From: an uncultured Eubacteriales bacterium
GTDB taxonomy: Bacteria > Bacillota > Clostridia > Christensenellales > DTU072
Direction: 5' to 3'
Assembly (NCBI GenBank): GCA_949292905.1
Contig: CASFAV010000013.1
Coordinates: 1 to 64,000 of the forward strand
Length of the DNA: 64,000 nt
Shown here: positions 9,330 through 18,061 of the stretch, piece by piece
Numbering within the stretch: position 1 is the first letter of the stretch
How the letters are laid out: each line of letters opens with the position of its first letter
Position numbers and translations under genes: made by a program
Notes under the pieces: generated by a model
The model's database searches: none
Told to the model about the DNA's origin: nothing
What the model saw: the letters and a program-made list of their open reading frames with translations, nothing else

Positions 9330-10337
9330 TTATTCTTCCGTTTTTCCTCCCGTGGATTTGGAAAGTCTGTTGTTCAGCGCATAGTATTCGGGTTTGTCGG
9401 AAAAATCCTCCAGAACTATACAGGAATATATCTTCTCGGCGTCCCGCATGGCGGAAAACACGTTGCGCATACATTCCGCAGGCGACGAGCCCAGATCTAT
9501 AGCGGAAACGCCCCCGACGGCTTTTACGAACGCGCTCTCGCCCATAACGACCGCAGAGGGATAACGGGAAGCTATCCTTACAGCCGCTTCGGGAGTTCGC
9601 GCTCCAATGCAGGGAACGACGGGCGCGTAATGCTTGTATTTCATACCGGGCGCCGCCGCGACGACGACTTTACCTTTGTGGTTGACGACTTCGCCCAACA
9701 CTTCCGCGAGCATCTCCGCGGTGATCGCGCCGGGGCGCAGTACCGTAGGCACCTCGCGGGTAAGGTCTATGACCGTGCTCTCTATCCCCACGTCAGTCTG
9801 ACCGCCGTCAAGAATGAGCGGTATCCTGCCGCGCATATCCTCGTACACGTCGGAAGCGCGCGTGGGACTTATCCTGCCGCTCGTGTTTGCCGAAGGCGCG
9901 GCTATCGCGCAACCGGAACGGCGTATAAGTTCGAGCGCTATCTCGTTATTCGGGATCCTTATCCCTACCGTTCGGAGACCTCCTGTCGTAATAAGCGGCA
10001 TTCTCTCACTTTTCGGAAGCACTACCGTGAGAGGTCCCGGAGAAAACTTCTCCCACAGCCTGTAAGCTTCGTCGGGAATATACGACGCGGCGACGGCGGC
10101 GCCTTCCGGCGAAGCCACGTGCACGATAAAAGGATTGTCCTGAGGTCTGCCTTTGGCGATAAAAATACATTTCACCGCTTCCTCGTTGAAAGCGTCCGCG
10201 CCGAGTCCGTAGACCGTTTCGGTGGGAAACGCCACGAGTTCGCCGCGGCGTATATATTCCGCGGCTTTGTCGAGGAGTTCGACTCCGCCTATAACGGTAT
10301 CGTAATTTTTGTCAATCGCTTTTTCAACCGAGTTCAT
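9330..10337 (-). CDS. sua5: Threonylcarbamoyl-AMP synthase, Sua5 type
   Basis: Makes threonylcarbamoyl-AMP from threonine, bicarbonate and ATP, the first step of the t6A37 tRNA modification. The 335 residues contain a YrdC domain (about 20-205; FPTETVYGLGADAFN, KGRPQDNPFIVHV, SANTSGRISPTRASDV, VLRPGA) and a C-terminal Sua5 domain (about 235-325; APGMKYKHYAP). This is the long Sua5 form, not the short TsaC form. The start overlaps the end of the upstream lipoprotein gene by 14 bases, with GGGGTGAT as ribosome-binding site, so the two genes form one transcript. Confidence 0.95.
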   Translation of the reverse strand: MNSVEKAIDKNYDTVIGGVELLDKAAEYIRRGELVAFPTETVYGLGADAFNEEAVKCIFIAKGRPQDNPFIVHVASPEGAAVAASYIPDEAYRLWEKFSPGPLTVVLPKSERMPLITTGGLRTVGIRIPNNEIALELIRRSGCAIAAPSANTSGRISPTRASDVYEDMRGRIPLILDGGQTDVGIESTVIDLTREVPTVLRPGAITAEMLAEVLGEVVNHKGKVVVAAAPGMKYKHYAPVVPCIGARTPEAAVRIASRYPSAVVMGESAFVKAVGGVSAIDLGSSPAECMRNVFSAMRDAEKIYSCIVLEDFSDKPEYYALNNRLSKSTGGKTEE

Positions 10338-12138
10338 ATATCACCCCGCAACCGTTCTCTACGGTAGCGACCACCGTATAGAAAGTTTTGCCGTCTTTGA
10401 AACAGTAATCCACCGTGGAGACCGATTCGCATTTATTGGAAAGGAGTACGGTGTCGCCGTCGTTTGCGCGCAAACCGAATTTACCCTGAGAATCGCGCGT
10501 GACGTAAACGCCGTTGCAGATACGGTAGCATTCGGGCACGGACGTGACCTCACCGTCTTTGCTTATGCGGTAGAAAGCCTGTTCCGTTATATTGCCGTCC
10601 ACGTCCTGCGTCACCGTTTTGGACGCCATGGCGTAGTTACCGAAAAACGGCGAGATCGCATCGTACTCGAAGGGCGCGATCACTTTACCCGTGGCGGCGT
10701 CGACGGCTCCGACTGAGATGATAACTTCGCTCGTGGTGACCCTTTCCTTGTACGCGATGATGACGCCGTTATGCACGAAAGCGTTGAAATAGCTGTTGTC
10801 GTCCTCCGTGCCGGCGAGGGTGACCCACGACCCGTCCGAATAAGTATGGTAACCCAACGCGTTGAGCGCGAGCGAGAAGTTGGGATCGGCGTTCTCGAGA
10901 CCGTAGCCGTCCACGAAAACGGGCGGCAGGACGAGGTTGGAAGCGAGCGTCGCGTTACCCGCGGTGTCGTAGATCTGGAAGGAGGTTGCCCAGCTTCTTA
11001 CCGATTCCGAATTGAAATAATAATAATAGTAATAAACTATCGAATAACCCGCTTTGACTATTTCGCTCGTGGGAAGCAAGGGAAGCACGTACGGCGAGCG
11101 CCATTGCTGAACGTTGGAATTTTCTTCCACGTTGATGGCGTCCGTTATACCTCTGACGTCGCCGGAAGTGTATTTGTTGGAAACCATGAGCACCCTTTCC
11201 GCGTCGAAATCTTTACCGGAAAGCATGGAAACGCGTTTGCTTTTCATAGCTATGTAATAGGTATTGTTTTCCTCGTCCATACGGGTGAATTCGTAGGTGT
11301 CGAAAGCCTCCGAGGAGGTGTACGTACTGCTCGCGATGAACCACCCGCCGCCGATGTAATATACTTCGGTATCGCACTCGGAAGCGTCGTAAATGCTCTC
11401 GGTAAAGAAGGAAACGCCGCATTTCTTGACGAGATAACCGTTAGCGTCCACTTCGGAAAGCGCGTAAAAGTCTACGGCGTCCTGACGAACGGCGGCGAGA
11501 TATCCGTCCTCGCATACGAAAGTCGTGTTGTTGTCCACGTTATTGACGCGCGCCACTTCCAGAAGCCCGTTTGCGCTGACGTAATCGTATATCGTGGCGT
11601 AAGTGTACCCGTTGTCGAACGAGGTGACGTTCTTGTCGCCGAGCATGACAAGGTATCTGTCATTGAGGAAGGTGATCTGAGTGATGAGAGGCGCGTACGG
11701 ATATTGGGTGATACCCTCGTAAAAACCGTATTCGCCGCGGAAACGCACCACGCCCACGTAATTTATTTCTTCGCCGTTTTCTATGTTGGGCGCGACGACT
11801 ACGGCGTAATCGCCTCTGATGTCGAGCACCGAATAATAGCGCGGCTCAACGTAGACCTCGCTCGAAGAACAGAAGCCGTAACGCGTAAACGTGACCGTGG
11901 AGACTTCTATCTCGCTTTTTGTGACAAAAACGTCGTTCGCGCCGTCGTAACTCGCGACGGTGACGCCTTCGGGCAGACGCAGTTTCTCGGTTATCGAATG
12001 ATAAGCGGGCGTGGAAGTATAGTTCGTAAACACGTCGCTTATACCGATCTCGCCGGTATCCTTCTTGTCCGCGCACCCCGCCGCGAAAGCGACGGTAAGC
12101 GCAAGAATAATCAAAATTGCCACGAACTTGCGTTTCAT
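10324..12138 (-). CDS. Lipoprotein with WG-repeat-like / propeller-like repeats, function unknown
   Basis: I do not recognise a named family. The first 22 residues are a lipoprotein signal (MKRKF, hydrophobic stretch, AAGC with C22). The remaining 580 or so residues are beta-rich with repeated short strands. The C-terminal part resembles WG repeats (GKVIAPFEYDAISPFFGNYA; QGKFGLRANDGDTVLL). It is therefore an extracytoplasmic, membrane-anchored protein. The ATG at 12138 is chosen because it begins the signal peptide. No ribosome-binding site precedes it, and a consensus promoter places the transcription start on this codon (leaderless). sua5 follows with an overlap. Confidence 0.8.
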   Translation of the reverse strand: MKRKFVAILIILALTVAFAAGCADKKDTGEIGISDVFTNYTSTPAYHSITEKLRLPEGVTVASYDGANDVFVTKSEIEVSTVTFTRYGFCSSSEVYVEPRYYSVLDIRGDYAVVVAPNIENGEEINYVGVVRFRGEYGFYEGITQYPYAPLITQITFLNDRYLVMLGDKNVTSFDNGYTYATIYDYVSANGLLEVARVNNVDNNTTFVCEDGYLAAVRQDAVDFYALSEVDANGYLVKKCGVSFFTESIYDASECDTEVYYIGGGWFIASSTYTSSEAFDTYEFTRMDEENNTYYIAMKSKRVSMLSGKDFDAERVLMVSNKYTSGDVRGITDAINVEENSNVQQWRSPYVLPLLPTSEIVKAGYSIVYYYYYYFNSESVRSWATSFQIYDTAGNATLASNLVLPPVFVDGYGLENADPNFSLALNALGYHTYSDGSWVTLAGTEDDNSYFNAFVHNGVIIAYKERVTTSEVIISVGAVDAATGKVIAPFEYDAISPFFGNYAMASKTVTQDVDGNITEQAFYRISKDGEVTSVPECYRICNGVYVTRDSQGKFGLRANDGDTVLLSNKCESVSTVDYCFKDGKTFYTVVATVENGCGVIYELG

Positions 12139-12144
12139 AGATGT

Positions 12145-12173
12145 ATTGTAGCACACGCGCGCGCGACAGTCAA
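12145..12173 (-). promoter_or_regulatory. Leaderless promoter of the lipoprotein-sua5 operon
   Basis: TTGACT (12168-12173), a 17-base spacer and TACAAT (12145-12150). The +1, counted 7 bases past the -10, is 12138, the A of the lipoprotein ATG. The spacer is almost entirely alternating purine-pyrimidine (a CGCGCGCGCG run). Confidence 0.78.
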
Positions 12174-12204
12174 TGTAAATTGGGTGAACATTACGGCGTC
12201 CGGA

Positions 12205-12235
12205 CGGACTACGCGCACAAAGAGCCGCATATATT
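12205..12235 (+). promoter_or_regulatory. Promoter of the tspO-like gene, predicted leaderless
   Basis: The -10 TATATT is at 12230-12235 and predicts +1 at 12242, the A of the start codon. The -35 is weak (CGGACT at 12205-12210, 19-base spacer), so the call rests on the -10 and on the absence of a ribosome-binding site. Confidence 0.5.
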
Positions 12236-12241
12236 CGGAAT

Positions 12242-12703
12242 ATGAAAACGTACGTCAAACTTCTCTCGTTCACCGCGGCGATGGGTTTCGTATTCGTGAC
12301 GGCATACTCTTCGGGACTGCTCGTGGATACGGAAGGCGCTTACTGGCACGAGATCGCTCCGAAAATAACATTGCTCCCTTCCGAAAGCGTTTTTCAATGG
12401 GTATGGATAGCGGTCTACGCGCTGTACGTCATCCTTATCACCCCCACCGTCGCCAACCGCAAATACCGCGGCGCGCTGCCGCTGTGGGGGCTTGTCGGCG
12501 TAATGAACGTATTGTGGTGCGCGGCTTTTTTCGCGCTCGAATTGCCTTTGTTTGCGTTGAGCGTACTTATAGCGGAGATCGCCCTTCTGTGCGTGCTTAC
12601 CGATTTTTACATACGCAATACCAAATATCTATGGATAGCCATGATCCCGATACTCGCCTGGTATATCTTCGCCGCCACTCTCAATATAGACGCTCTGATA
12701 TGA
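12242..12703 (+). CDS. TspO/MBR family membrane protein
   Basis: TspO/MBR proteins are five-helix membrane proteins that bind tetrapyrroles and other small hydrophobic ligands. This one has 153 residues, the normal size, with five hydrophobic segments. Family features are APKITLLPSESVFQWVWIAVYALYVI (Pro then Trp/Tyr-rich helix 2), NVLWCAAFFALELPLFAL and the end segment FYIRNTKYLWIAMIPILAWYIFAATLN. The gene diverges from the lipoprotein-sua5 operon; the two start codons are only 103 bases apart. No Shine-Dalgarno sequence is present. Confidence 0.85.
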   Translation: MKTYVKLLSFTAAMGFVFVTAYSSGLLVDTEGAYWHEIAPKITLLPSESVFQWVWIAVYALYVILITPTVANRKYRGALPLWGLVGVMNVLWCAAFFALELPLFALSVLIAEIALLCVLTDFYIRNTKYLWIAMIPILAWYIFAATLNIDALI

Positions 12704-12713
12704 GCGCGAAGCA

Positions 12714-12742
12714 ACAAAAAAGCGTCCTTTGCGGAACGCTTT
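12714..12742 (-). terminator. Terminator after rnfB, also at the tspO-like gene end
   Basis: On the minus strand an AGCGT..CC/GG..ACGCT hairpin is followed by TTTTTTG, about 50 bases past the rnfB stop. On the plus strand the same hairpin lies just after the tspO-like gene but has only a weak tail, so it may serve both convergent genes. Confidence 0.8.
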
Positions 12743-12790
12743 AGTCAGGATCGTATGCTTTTCGATTCAAGCGTGCGATCTTTCAGGTAA

Positions 12791-13591
12791 TCATTTCGAC
12801 TTAACGGTAAGTATGCACTTCGAAGGACATTTCTCTGCGCAAACTCCGCAGGAAACGCATTTACCATAATCTATAACGGGAAGGTTGTCCTTGAGCGTTA
12901 TGGCGCCTTCGGGGCAGTTCTTCGCGCAAAGTTCGCACCCTATGCAACCGTGGGCGCAGTTGACGCGTACTTCCTTACCTTTATCGCAGTTACTGCAAGC
13001 GATATAATATTTAGCCGAAGCCGGTATGCGTTTCAAGAGTTTTTTGGGGCAGTACATTATGCACCTGCCGCAAGAAATACATTTGCCTTGATCGACGACG
13101 GCTACCCCGCCCACGATGTCGATGGCGTGCGCGGGACACTCCGACACGCACTTGGACATACCTATGCAACCTACGGGGCAGGATTTCCTGCCGCCCGCGA
13201 GAAGCTCCACCGAAGCGCAGTCGCCGTACCCCTGATAATCGTATTTGTCGGAGCACAGCTCTCCGCCGCTGCACGCGCAAACGACTATCGTTTCTTCTCC
13301 CGTGTCCGCGCCGCCGAGGACTTCCGCTATAAGCGCCTTATTCGCTTTGGAAGTCGCGTTGCACATACTTAACTGCGCTTCGCCTTTGACTAGCGCCGCC
13401 GCGAAAGCGTCGCAGCCTGCATATCCGCAACCGCCGCAATTAGCTCCCGACAGAAGGCTCGCCACCTTATCCACCCTATCGTCGGTCACTACGGCGAATT
13501 TTTTAGAGCAGACGGCGATAAGCACCGCGAATACGATCGCAAGCCCCGTGAGAAGCAAGACAGGTATCAATATCTCTAAAGCAACAGGCAT
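12791..13591 (-). CDS. rnfB: Rnf complex iron-sulfur subunit RnfB
   Basis: RnfB accepts electrons from reduced ferredoxin and passes them into the Rnf complex. The 266 residues begin with one membrane helix (about 5-28), then the Fe-S domain NCGGCGYAGCDAFAAALVKG, and then several ferredoxin-type clusters: CVSECPAHAI, CISCGRCIMYCPKKLL, CIGCELCAKNCPEGAI and CVSCGVCAEKCPSKCI. This multi-cluster form is typical of clostridial RnfB. It is the last gene of the rnfCDGEAB operon. Confidence 0.97.
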   Translation of the reverse strand: MPVALEILIPVLLLTGLAIVFAVLIAVCSKKFAVVTDDRVDKVASLLSGANCGGCGYAGCDAFAAALVKGEAQLSMCNATSKANKALIAEVLGGADTGEETIVVCACSGGELCSDKYDYQGYGDCASVELLAGGRKSCPVGCIGMSKCVSECPAHAIDIVGGVAVVDQGKCISCGRCIMYCPKKLLKRIPASAKYYIACSNCDKGKEVRVNCAHGCIGCELCAKNCPEGAITLKDNLPVIDYGKCVSCGVCAEKCPSKCILTVKSK

Positions 13592-13600
13592 AAACCCTCC

Positions 13601-14185
13601 TTAACCGAAACTCAAGCCCGAGAATGCCGCAAATCCCATGGCTATGACCGCGGCGGCGGCAAGAGTTATCGGGAAACCTTTGAAGCTCTCGGGAATATCC
13701 GCAATTTCCATTTTCTCGCGGATACCCGCGAGTATGAGGATCGCTATCGTGAAGCCCACGCCTGAAGCCACGCCGTTGACGAACGAATACAGAATATTCG
13801 TAGTGGCAAGCTCCGTAACGTTCATTATCGCCACGCCGAGCACGGCGCAGTTGGTGGTTATAAGCGGAAGATATACTCCGAGCGCGCTGTAAAGCGACGG
13901 CGAAAAGCGTTTCACGAATATTTCGACGAGCTGAATGAGCGCTGCGATAACGAGAATGAATACGATCGTGCGCAAATATTCTATGCCCGCCGCGACGAGC
14001 GCGAGGTCGATGGCGTAGGTGATGACGCTCGCCACTCCCATGACGAAAATGACCGCAAGACCCATACCGAGAGCGGTATCCGTCTTTTTGCTTACTCCGA
14101 GGAAGGGGCATATGCCCAGGAAACGCGACAATACGAAGTTGTTGACGAATACTGCGTTGATAACGATTAGCAATACGTACGGCAT
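13601..14185 (-). CDS. rnfA: Rnf complex membrane subunit RnfA
   Basis: Integral membrane subunit with six helices, 194 residues. The N-terminus VFVNNFVLSRFLGICPFLGVSKK contains the conserved Cys that takes part in the intramembrane Fe-S site shared with RnfE. PLITTNCAVLGVAIMN is the second conserved segment with its Cys. The start codon overlaps the rnfE stop by one base (TAATG). Confidence 0.97.
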   Translation of the reverse strand: MPYVLLIVINAVFVNNFVLSRFLGICPFLGVSKKTDTALGMGLAVIFVMGVASVITYAIDLALVAAGIEYLRTIVFILVIAALIQLVEIFVKRFSPSLYSALGVYLPLITTNCAVLGVAIMNVTELATTNILYSFVNGVASGVGFTIAILILAGIREKMEIADIPESFKGFPITLAAAAVIAMGFAAFSGLSFG

Positions 14186-14958
14186 TATGCGTCACCTCCT
14201 TCCCTGTTCAACGCTTCTATGGCGTCAGCCCCTGTTTCGGGTTCCAGAATAAGCGGTATCTGTTCCCCGTTCTTATTTTTCGGAACGCCGTCGTTATCGT
14301 TGTTTTTGTTTTCGGCGCGCTTTTTGAGCGCGTTTTCGACAGCTTTCACGGCGGCGTTATATATGACCATCATGAAGCCGTAGACGAGGAATCCGCCCGC
14401 GGGCAGGATGAATATCGTCATCGGCAGTCCCGCTTCGACGAGCGCGGTGAATTCGTAACCGAACAGCGCGCCGGCGCCGAGGAATTCACGTATCATACCG
14501 AGCAACGTGAGCGAGAAAGCGAAGCCGAGCCCTATCCCTATGCCGTCCAATACCGACGGAAGCACGGGATTGAGCGACGCAAAGCTCTCCGCTCGCGCAA
14601 GCAATATACAGTTGACGACGACGAGAGACAGGAAAAGTCCCAGCGAATCGTAAAGGTCAGGAAGCCACTTGCGCATGATCATCTGCACGAGCGTAGAGAA
14701 CGTGGCGATGACGAGGATATACGCGGGTATACGCACTTTGCGGGGAATGAAATTCCTGAGAAGGGAAACTATCGCGTTGGAGCACACGAGCACGAACGTG
14801 GTGGCGAGCCCCATCGAGAGCCCGTTGATAGCGCTCGTCGTGACGGCGAGCGTGGGACAGGTCCCGAGCACCAGTCTGAACGTGGCGTTATTCTTGAACA
14901 CGCCCGAAGTGAGCGGTTCGAAGGTTTCACGGAGATTGCGGGTCGCGTCTTTAGCCAT
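14185..14958 (-). CDS. rnfE: Rnf complex membrane subunit RnfE
   Basis: Integral membrane subunit paired with RnfA, 257 residues with six helices in about 1-205. Family segments are NNATFRLVLGTCPTLAVTTSAINGL and LSLVVVNCILLARAESFA, each with a conserved Cys. A hydrophilic C-terminal tail of about 45 residues, rich in Lys, Asn and Glu, follows the last helix and is longer than I expect for RnfE. It abuts rnfG and overlaps rnfA by one base. Confidence 0.96.
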   Translation of the reverse strand: MAKDATRNLRETFEPLTSGVFKNNATFRLVLGTCPTLAVTTSAINGLSMGLATTFVLVCSNAIVSLLRNFIPRKVRIPAYILVIATFSTLVQMIMRKWLPDLYDSLGLFLSLVVVNCILLARAESFASLNPVLPSVLDGIGIGLGFAFSLTLLGMIREFLGAGALFGYEFTALVEAGLPMTIFILPAGGFLVYGFMMVIYNAAVKAVENALKKRAENKNNDNDGVPKNKNGEQIPLILEPETGADAIEALNREGGDA

Positions 14959-15555
14959 TTACATACCTCCCGTGAGAATGACGTAAGCGCGCACCGAAGC
15001 TTTCACCGCGAGGAATACCGCGTTGGTGGTGTAGGTGGCGCTGGTGACTTTGACGGGCGTGAAATATCCGTCGTCGGGGGCGACTATCTGTTCGCCTTCG
15101 GACACGTCGAAGCGGTCCGTCGTAAGTCCTATATACTGATCGAGATGTTTGTCTTTGAAAGCGTTTGCGCCGAGTCCCGGCGTCTCCGAATGGCTGTAAC
15201 CGCTCAGTTTGACTATCTCGTCGTCTTTGATTATGACGAGCATGCTTACGCCTTCGGCGTTATATCCCACTTTATCTGCTTTGGCGACGTGGGTAAGAAC
15301 GATGTACGCGCCGTCTTCGGCGACGAATACGTTGAGCACTTCCGTCCCGTCGGTATTCTCGAAATCTTTAAGATCGACTTCGCTCGCTATCTCCGCTTCG
15401 GCGTAGAATTCCCCTATCGCCTTACGGAGTTCCGCGGCTTCGTCGACCTGCGTGAAAAGGTTGACCACCGCAAGGAGCAGCGACGCAACCAACGCTATCA
15501 CGCCCAGGCAGACCACTATGCGCACGCTTTCTTTGGAAACGTTCACTTTCTTCAT
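14959..15555 (-). CDS. rnfG: Rnf complex flavoprotein subunit RnfG
   Basis: Extracytoplasmic electron carrier with covalently bound FMN. The 198 residues have one N-terminal membrane helix (about 11-34), an FMN-binding domain with HSETPGLGANAF, and the flavin attachment segment TSATYT at 171-176, where T174 should carry FMN through a phosphoester bond. The usual motif has Gly or Ser before Ala-Thr, so this version is acceptable. The start overlaps the rnfD stop by 4 bases. Confidence 0.95.
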   Translation of the reverse strand: MKKVNVSKESVRIVVCLGVIALVASLLLAVVNLFTQVDEAAELRKAIGEFYAEAEIASEVDLKDFENTDGTEVLNVFVAEDGAYIVLTHVAKADKVGYNAEGVSMLVIIKDDEIVKLSGYSHSETPGLGANAFKDKHLDQYIGLTTDRFDVSEGEQIVAPDDGYFTPVKVTSATYTTNAVFLAVKASVRAYVILTGGM

Positions 15556-16601
15556 AGCGCCGCCTCCTTCTTGTCTTTTTTGACTTTCGGGGGCTTACGG
15601 TACCCGAACGGATGCGGTTTGCAGGCTTTGTCGATAAGCGGAACGAGCAGGTCCATGAGAAGAATCGCAAAACTCGCGCCCTCGTTCATACCGCCGTAAC
15701 GGCGGATAAGGATGGTGAGCAACGCCGCACCCGCGGCAAATATTATTGTACCCGCGCGCGTATTCGGAGAAGTTGCGTAATCGGTGAGCATGAACACGCC
15801 CGCGAAAAGCACGCCGCCGCCGAGAAGATTGGGCAGTATGAAATTCCAGCCGTTCTTATAGAAAATAAGGCTGAAAAGCGCTATTCCCGCAAAATACGTG
15901 AGCGGTATTTTCCAGTCGATTATCTTGAAAGCGATAAGATATATCGCGGCTGCGATTATAGCCACCGCGCAGACTTCGCCGATCGTGCCGGGGATGTTGC
16001 CGAGGAACATATCGAGAAGGTCCACCTCGACGTTACCTGTACCGGCGGCGCTTTTCACTTCGGCGAGCGGCGTCGCGCTCGTCACGTAAGCGGCTTTGTC
16101 GACGAAGCCCACGAAAAAGTCCTTGACCGCGAGCGCGCCCGACGCGTAATCTATGGGACGCACGTATTCCATCATCTGCGTGCTCCAGGAAAGAAGCAGG
16201 AAAACGCGTCCCGTAGCCGCGGGATTGGCGAAATTCCTTCCCAGACCGCCGAAAAGCATTTTGACGAACATTATCGCCACCAATCCTCCCACTATCGGCA
16301 CGTAAAACGGTACCGTGGGCGGCAGGTTGAGTCCAAGTATCATTCCCGTGACCACCGCGGAAAGATCCTTGACGGTATTCGGTCTTTTACGAATGAGATT
16401 GTACAGCGTTTCACCGCATACCGAGCTCGCCACGCACAGCGCGACCGTGAGAAGGCTGTACACGCCGAATATCACCACGCCCGCTATGAGACAGAAGCTC
16501 AGCGCGATGATGACGTGCATCATTATTTTTTCGGTCGTCAGATTACTGCCGACGTGCGGCGAGGAGGATACGAGCAGTTTGCGGGTACTTTCTTCTTTCA
16601 T
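15552..16601 (-). CDS. rnfD: Rnf complex membrane flavoprotein RnfD
   Basis: Membrane subunit with about nine to ten helices and a covalent FMN. VTSATPL carries the flavin-linked Thr (T177 from the chosen start). GLGRNFANPAATGRVFLL and the C-terminal RRYGGMNEGASFAILLMDLLVPLIDKACKPHPFGYRKP are family hallmarks. I start the protein at the ATG at 16601 (349 residues), which has GGAGGGG upstream, rather than at a TTG five codons earlier that overlaps the rnfC stop. Confidence 0.96.
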   Translation of the reverse strand: MKEESTRKLLVSSSPHVGSNLTTEKIMMHVIIALSFCLIAGVVIFGVYSLLTVALCVASSVCGETLYNLIRKRPNTVKDLSAVVTGMILGLNLPPTVPFYVPIVGGLVAIMFVKMLFGGLGRNFANPAATGRVFLLLSWSTQMMEYVRPIDYASGALAVKDFFVGFVDKAAYVTSATPLAEVKSAAGTGNVEVDLLDMFLGNIPGTIGEVCAVAIIAAAIYLIAFKIIDWKIPLTYFAGIALFSLIFYKNGWNFILPNLLGGGVLFAGVFMLTDYATSPNTRAGTIIFAAGAALLTILIRRYGGMNEGASFAILLMDLLVPLIDKACKPHPFGYRKPPKVKKDKKEAAL

Positions 16602-16612
16602 AGCCCCTCCGC

Positions 16613-17905
16613 TCAAATTTTAAGTTCTCTTATAAGTTTCTTCGCCAGTCTCTGCGACTGAACGAGAGGTCTTTTCGCGGGGCACACGTAGGCGCAACAA
16701 CCGCATTCGATACAGCTCATAGGATAAAATTCCTTCGCTTCCTTGATCTTATCCTGCAAAACGAGCGCGTCGGTCATCATCGGCATCAGGTTCATCGGGC
16801 ACACCGAAGCGCAACGGGCGCAATTTATGCAGGGCGTGGGTTTGACGGCGCGTATCTCGCGTTCGGTCAGTAAAAGGAGCGCGCTGCTGCCTTTGCTTAC
16901 CACGGGCTCGAGACTCGGAAGCGAAATGCCCATCATAGGACCGCCCGAAACGGCTTTGACGTATTCTTCTCGCACGCCGAGATATTCAACCACTTCCGAG
17001 AAAGGCACTCCCGTCCTTACGTACAGGTTGGCGGGACGCGCGACAGCTTCGCCCGAAACTGTCATGAAACGCGCATAACAAGGTCTCCCCGGTACGCAGG
17101 CTTCGTACACCGCGTAAGCGGTGGAAATATTGAGCACTATGTACCCTACGTCGGAAGGAAGCCCGCCGTTGGGCACTTTTTCTTTGGTAAGCGCGTAAAT
17201 GAGTTGCTTTTCGCCGCCCTGCGGATATTTTGTCTTGAGCTCGTGTATGAGAATGCCCTCGTCGTTCTCCGTCGCGTAGATCATTCTGTCGATGGCGTCG
17301 CGCTTATTTCCCTCTATCCCTACCAATACCGTATCCGTACCGAGAGCGGAGGCAAGTAGCTTGATGCCCGCGACAACGTTCTCGGGGCGCTCGAGCATAA
17401 GACGGTAATCCGTAGTTATGTACGGCTCGCATTCCGAGCCGTTGATTATCAGAGCTTTTACGGGAGACTTCGTTTCCAGTTTGACGTGCGTGGGAAAGGT
17501 AGCTCCGCCCATACCGACGATGCCGGCTTCTTTACAGCGCGCGATGACTTCCTCACGGGTAGGCTCGGCGAGCGGAGGAAGCGTTTCCTCGGCATATTCT
17601 CCGTCGTTGTCGATGACCACGTGCGGGATCTTCCTTCCTGCGGCGTTAACGCGGCGCGCTATTGCGGAAACCTTGCCCGAAACGGGACTGAAAACATTGG
17701 CGGACACGTAAGACGACGCTTTCCCGATAAGCGTACCCGCTTTGACGTAGTCGCCTACCGCCACGCACACCTCGGCGGGCGCGCCTATATGTTGCGTAAG
17801 CGGGACGTAAACCTTGTTCCCGGCGGGCATTACCTCTATCGGGCAGTCCGCCGAAAGCTCTTTCCTCTCCTTGGGGTGTATACCGTGCTTAAAAGTAAGT
17901 TTCAT
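16613..17905 (-). CDS. rnfC: Rnf complex NADH-binding subunit RnfC
   Basis: RnfC carries the NADH/FMN site at the cytoplasmic face, the NAD+ end of the complex. The 430 residues contain an N-terminal barrel-sandwich domain, the glycine-rich GMGGATFPTHVKL, the YPQGGEKQLIYALTKEKVPNGGLPSDVG segment, and two [4Fe-4S] motifs near the C-terminus (CINCARCASVCPMNLMP and CIECGCCAYVCPAKRP). First gene of the operon. No ribosome-binding site precedes the ATG, and the promoter predicts a leader of about 2 bases. Confidence 0.97.
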   Translation of the reverse strand: MKLTFKHGIHPKERKELSADCPIEVMPAGNKVYVPLTQHIGAPAEVCVAVGDYVKAGTLIGKASSYVSANVFSPVSGKVSAIARRVNAAGRKIPHVVIDNDGEYAEETLPPLAEPTREEVIARCKEAGIVGMGGATFPTHVKLETKSPVKALIINGSECEPYITTDYRLMLERPENVVAGIKLLASALGTDTVLVGIEGNKRDAIDRMIYATENDEGILIHELKTKYPQGGEKQLIYALTKEKVPNGGLPSDVGYIVLNISTAYAVYEACVPGRPCYARFMTVSGEAVARPANLYVRTGVPFSEVVEYLGVREEYVKAVSGGPMMGISLPSLEPVVSKGSSALLLLTEREIRAVKPTPCINCARCASVCPMNLMPMMTDALVLQDKIKEAKEFYPMSCIECGCCAYVCPAKRPLVQSQRLAKKLIRELKI

Positions 17906-17913
17906 ACATATCC

Positions 17914-17942
17914 ATTATAAAGGTTTCGCGCGCTAAAGTAAA
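17914..17942 (-). promoter_or_regulatory. Rnf operon promoter, near-leaderless
   Basis: TTTACT (17937-17942), 17-base spacer, TATAAT (17914-17919). The predicted +1 is 17907, two bases before the rnfC ATG at 17905. The bases between the -10 and ATG contain no Shine-Dalgarno sequence. Confidence 0.72.
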
Positions 17943-17999
17943 TACCCAATTTCCCCGCTGACGCAAAAATTTCGGCGCGCGCCGCGCCTCGCTCTTATG

Positions 18000-18037
18000 A
18001 AAAAAAATACGGCGCCCCGTTATCGGGAACGCCGTAT
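18000..18037 (-). terminator. Strong terminator after the large surface protein gene
   Basis: On the minus strand an 8-bp stem (ATACGGCG/CGCCGTAT) with an inner CCCG/CGGG pairing is followed by eight T residues. It lies 25 bases past the stop codon. Confidence 0.93.
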
Positions 18038-18061
18038 GCTCTTTACGTGTCCGAACGCTCG

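Noticed and set aside
10771-12744. 657-codon plus-strand frame opposite the lipoprotein gene and across the tspO-like gene
   Set aside because: It runs antisense to a gene with a clear signal peptide and out of frame through the tspO-like gene, with no motif or start signal.
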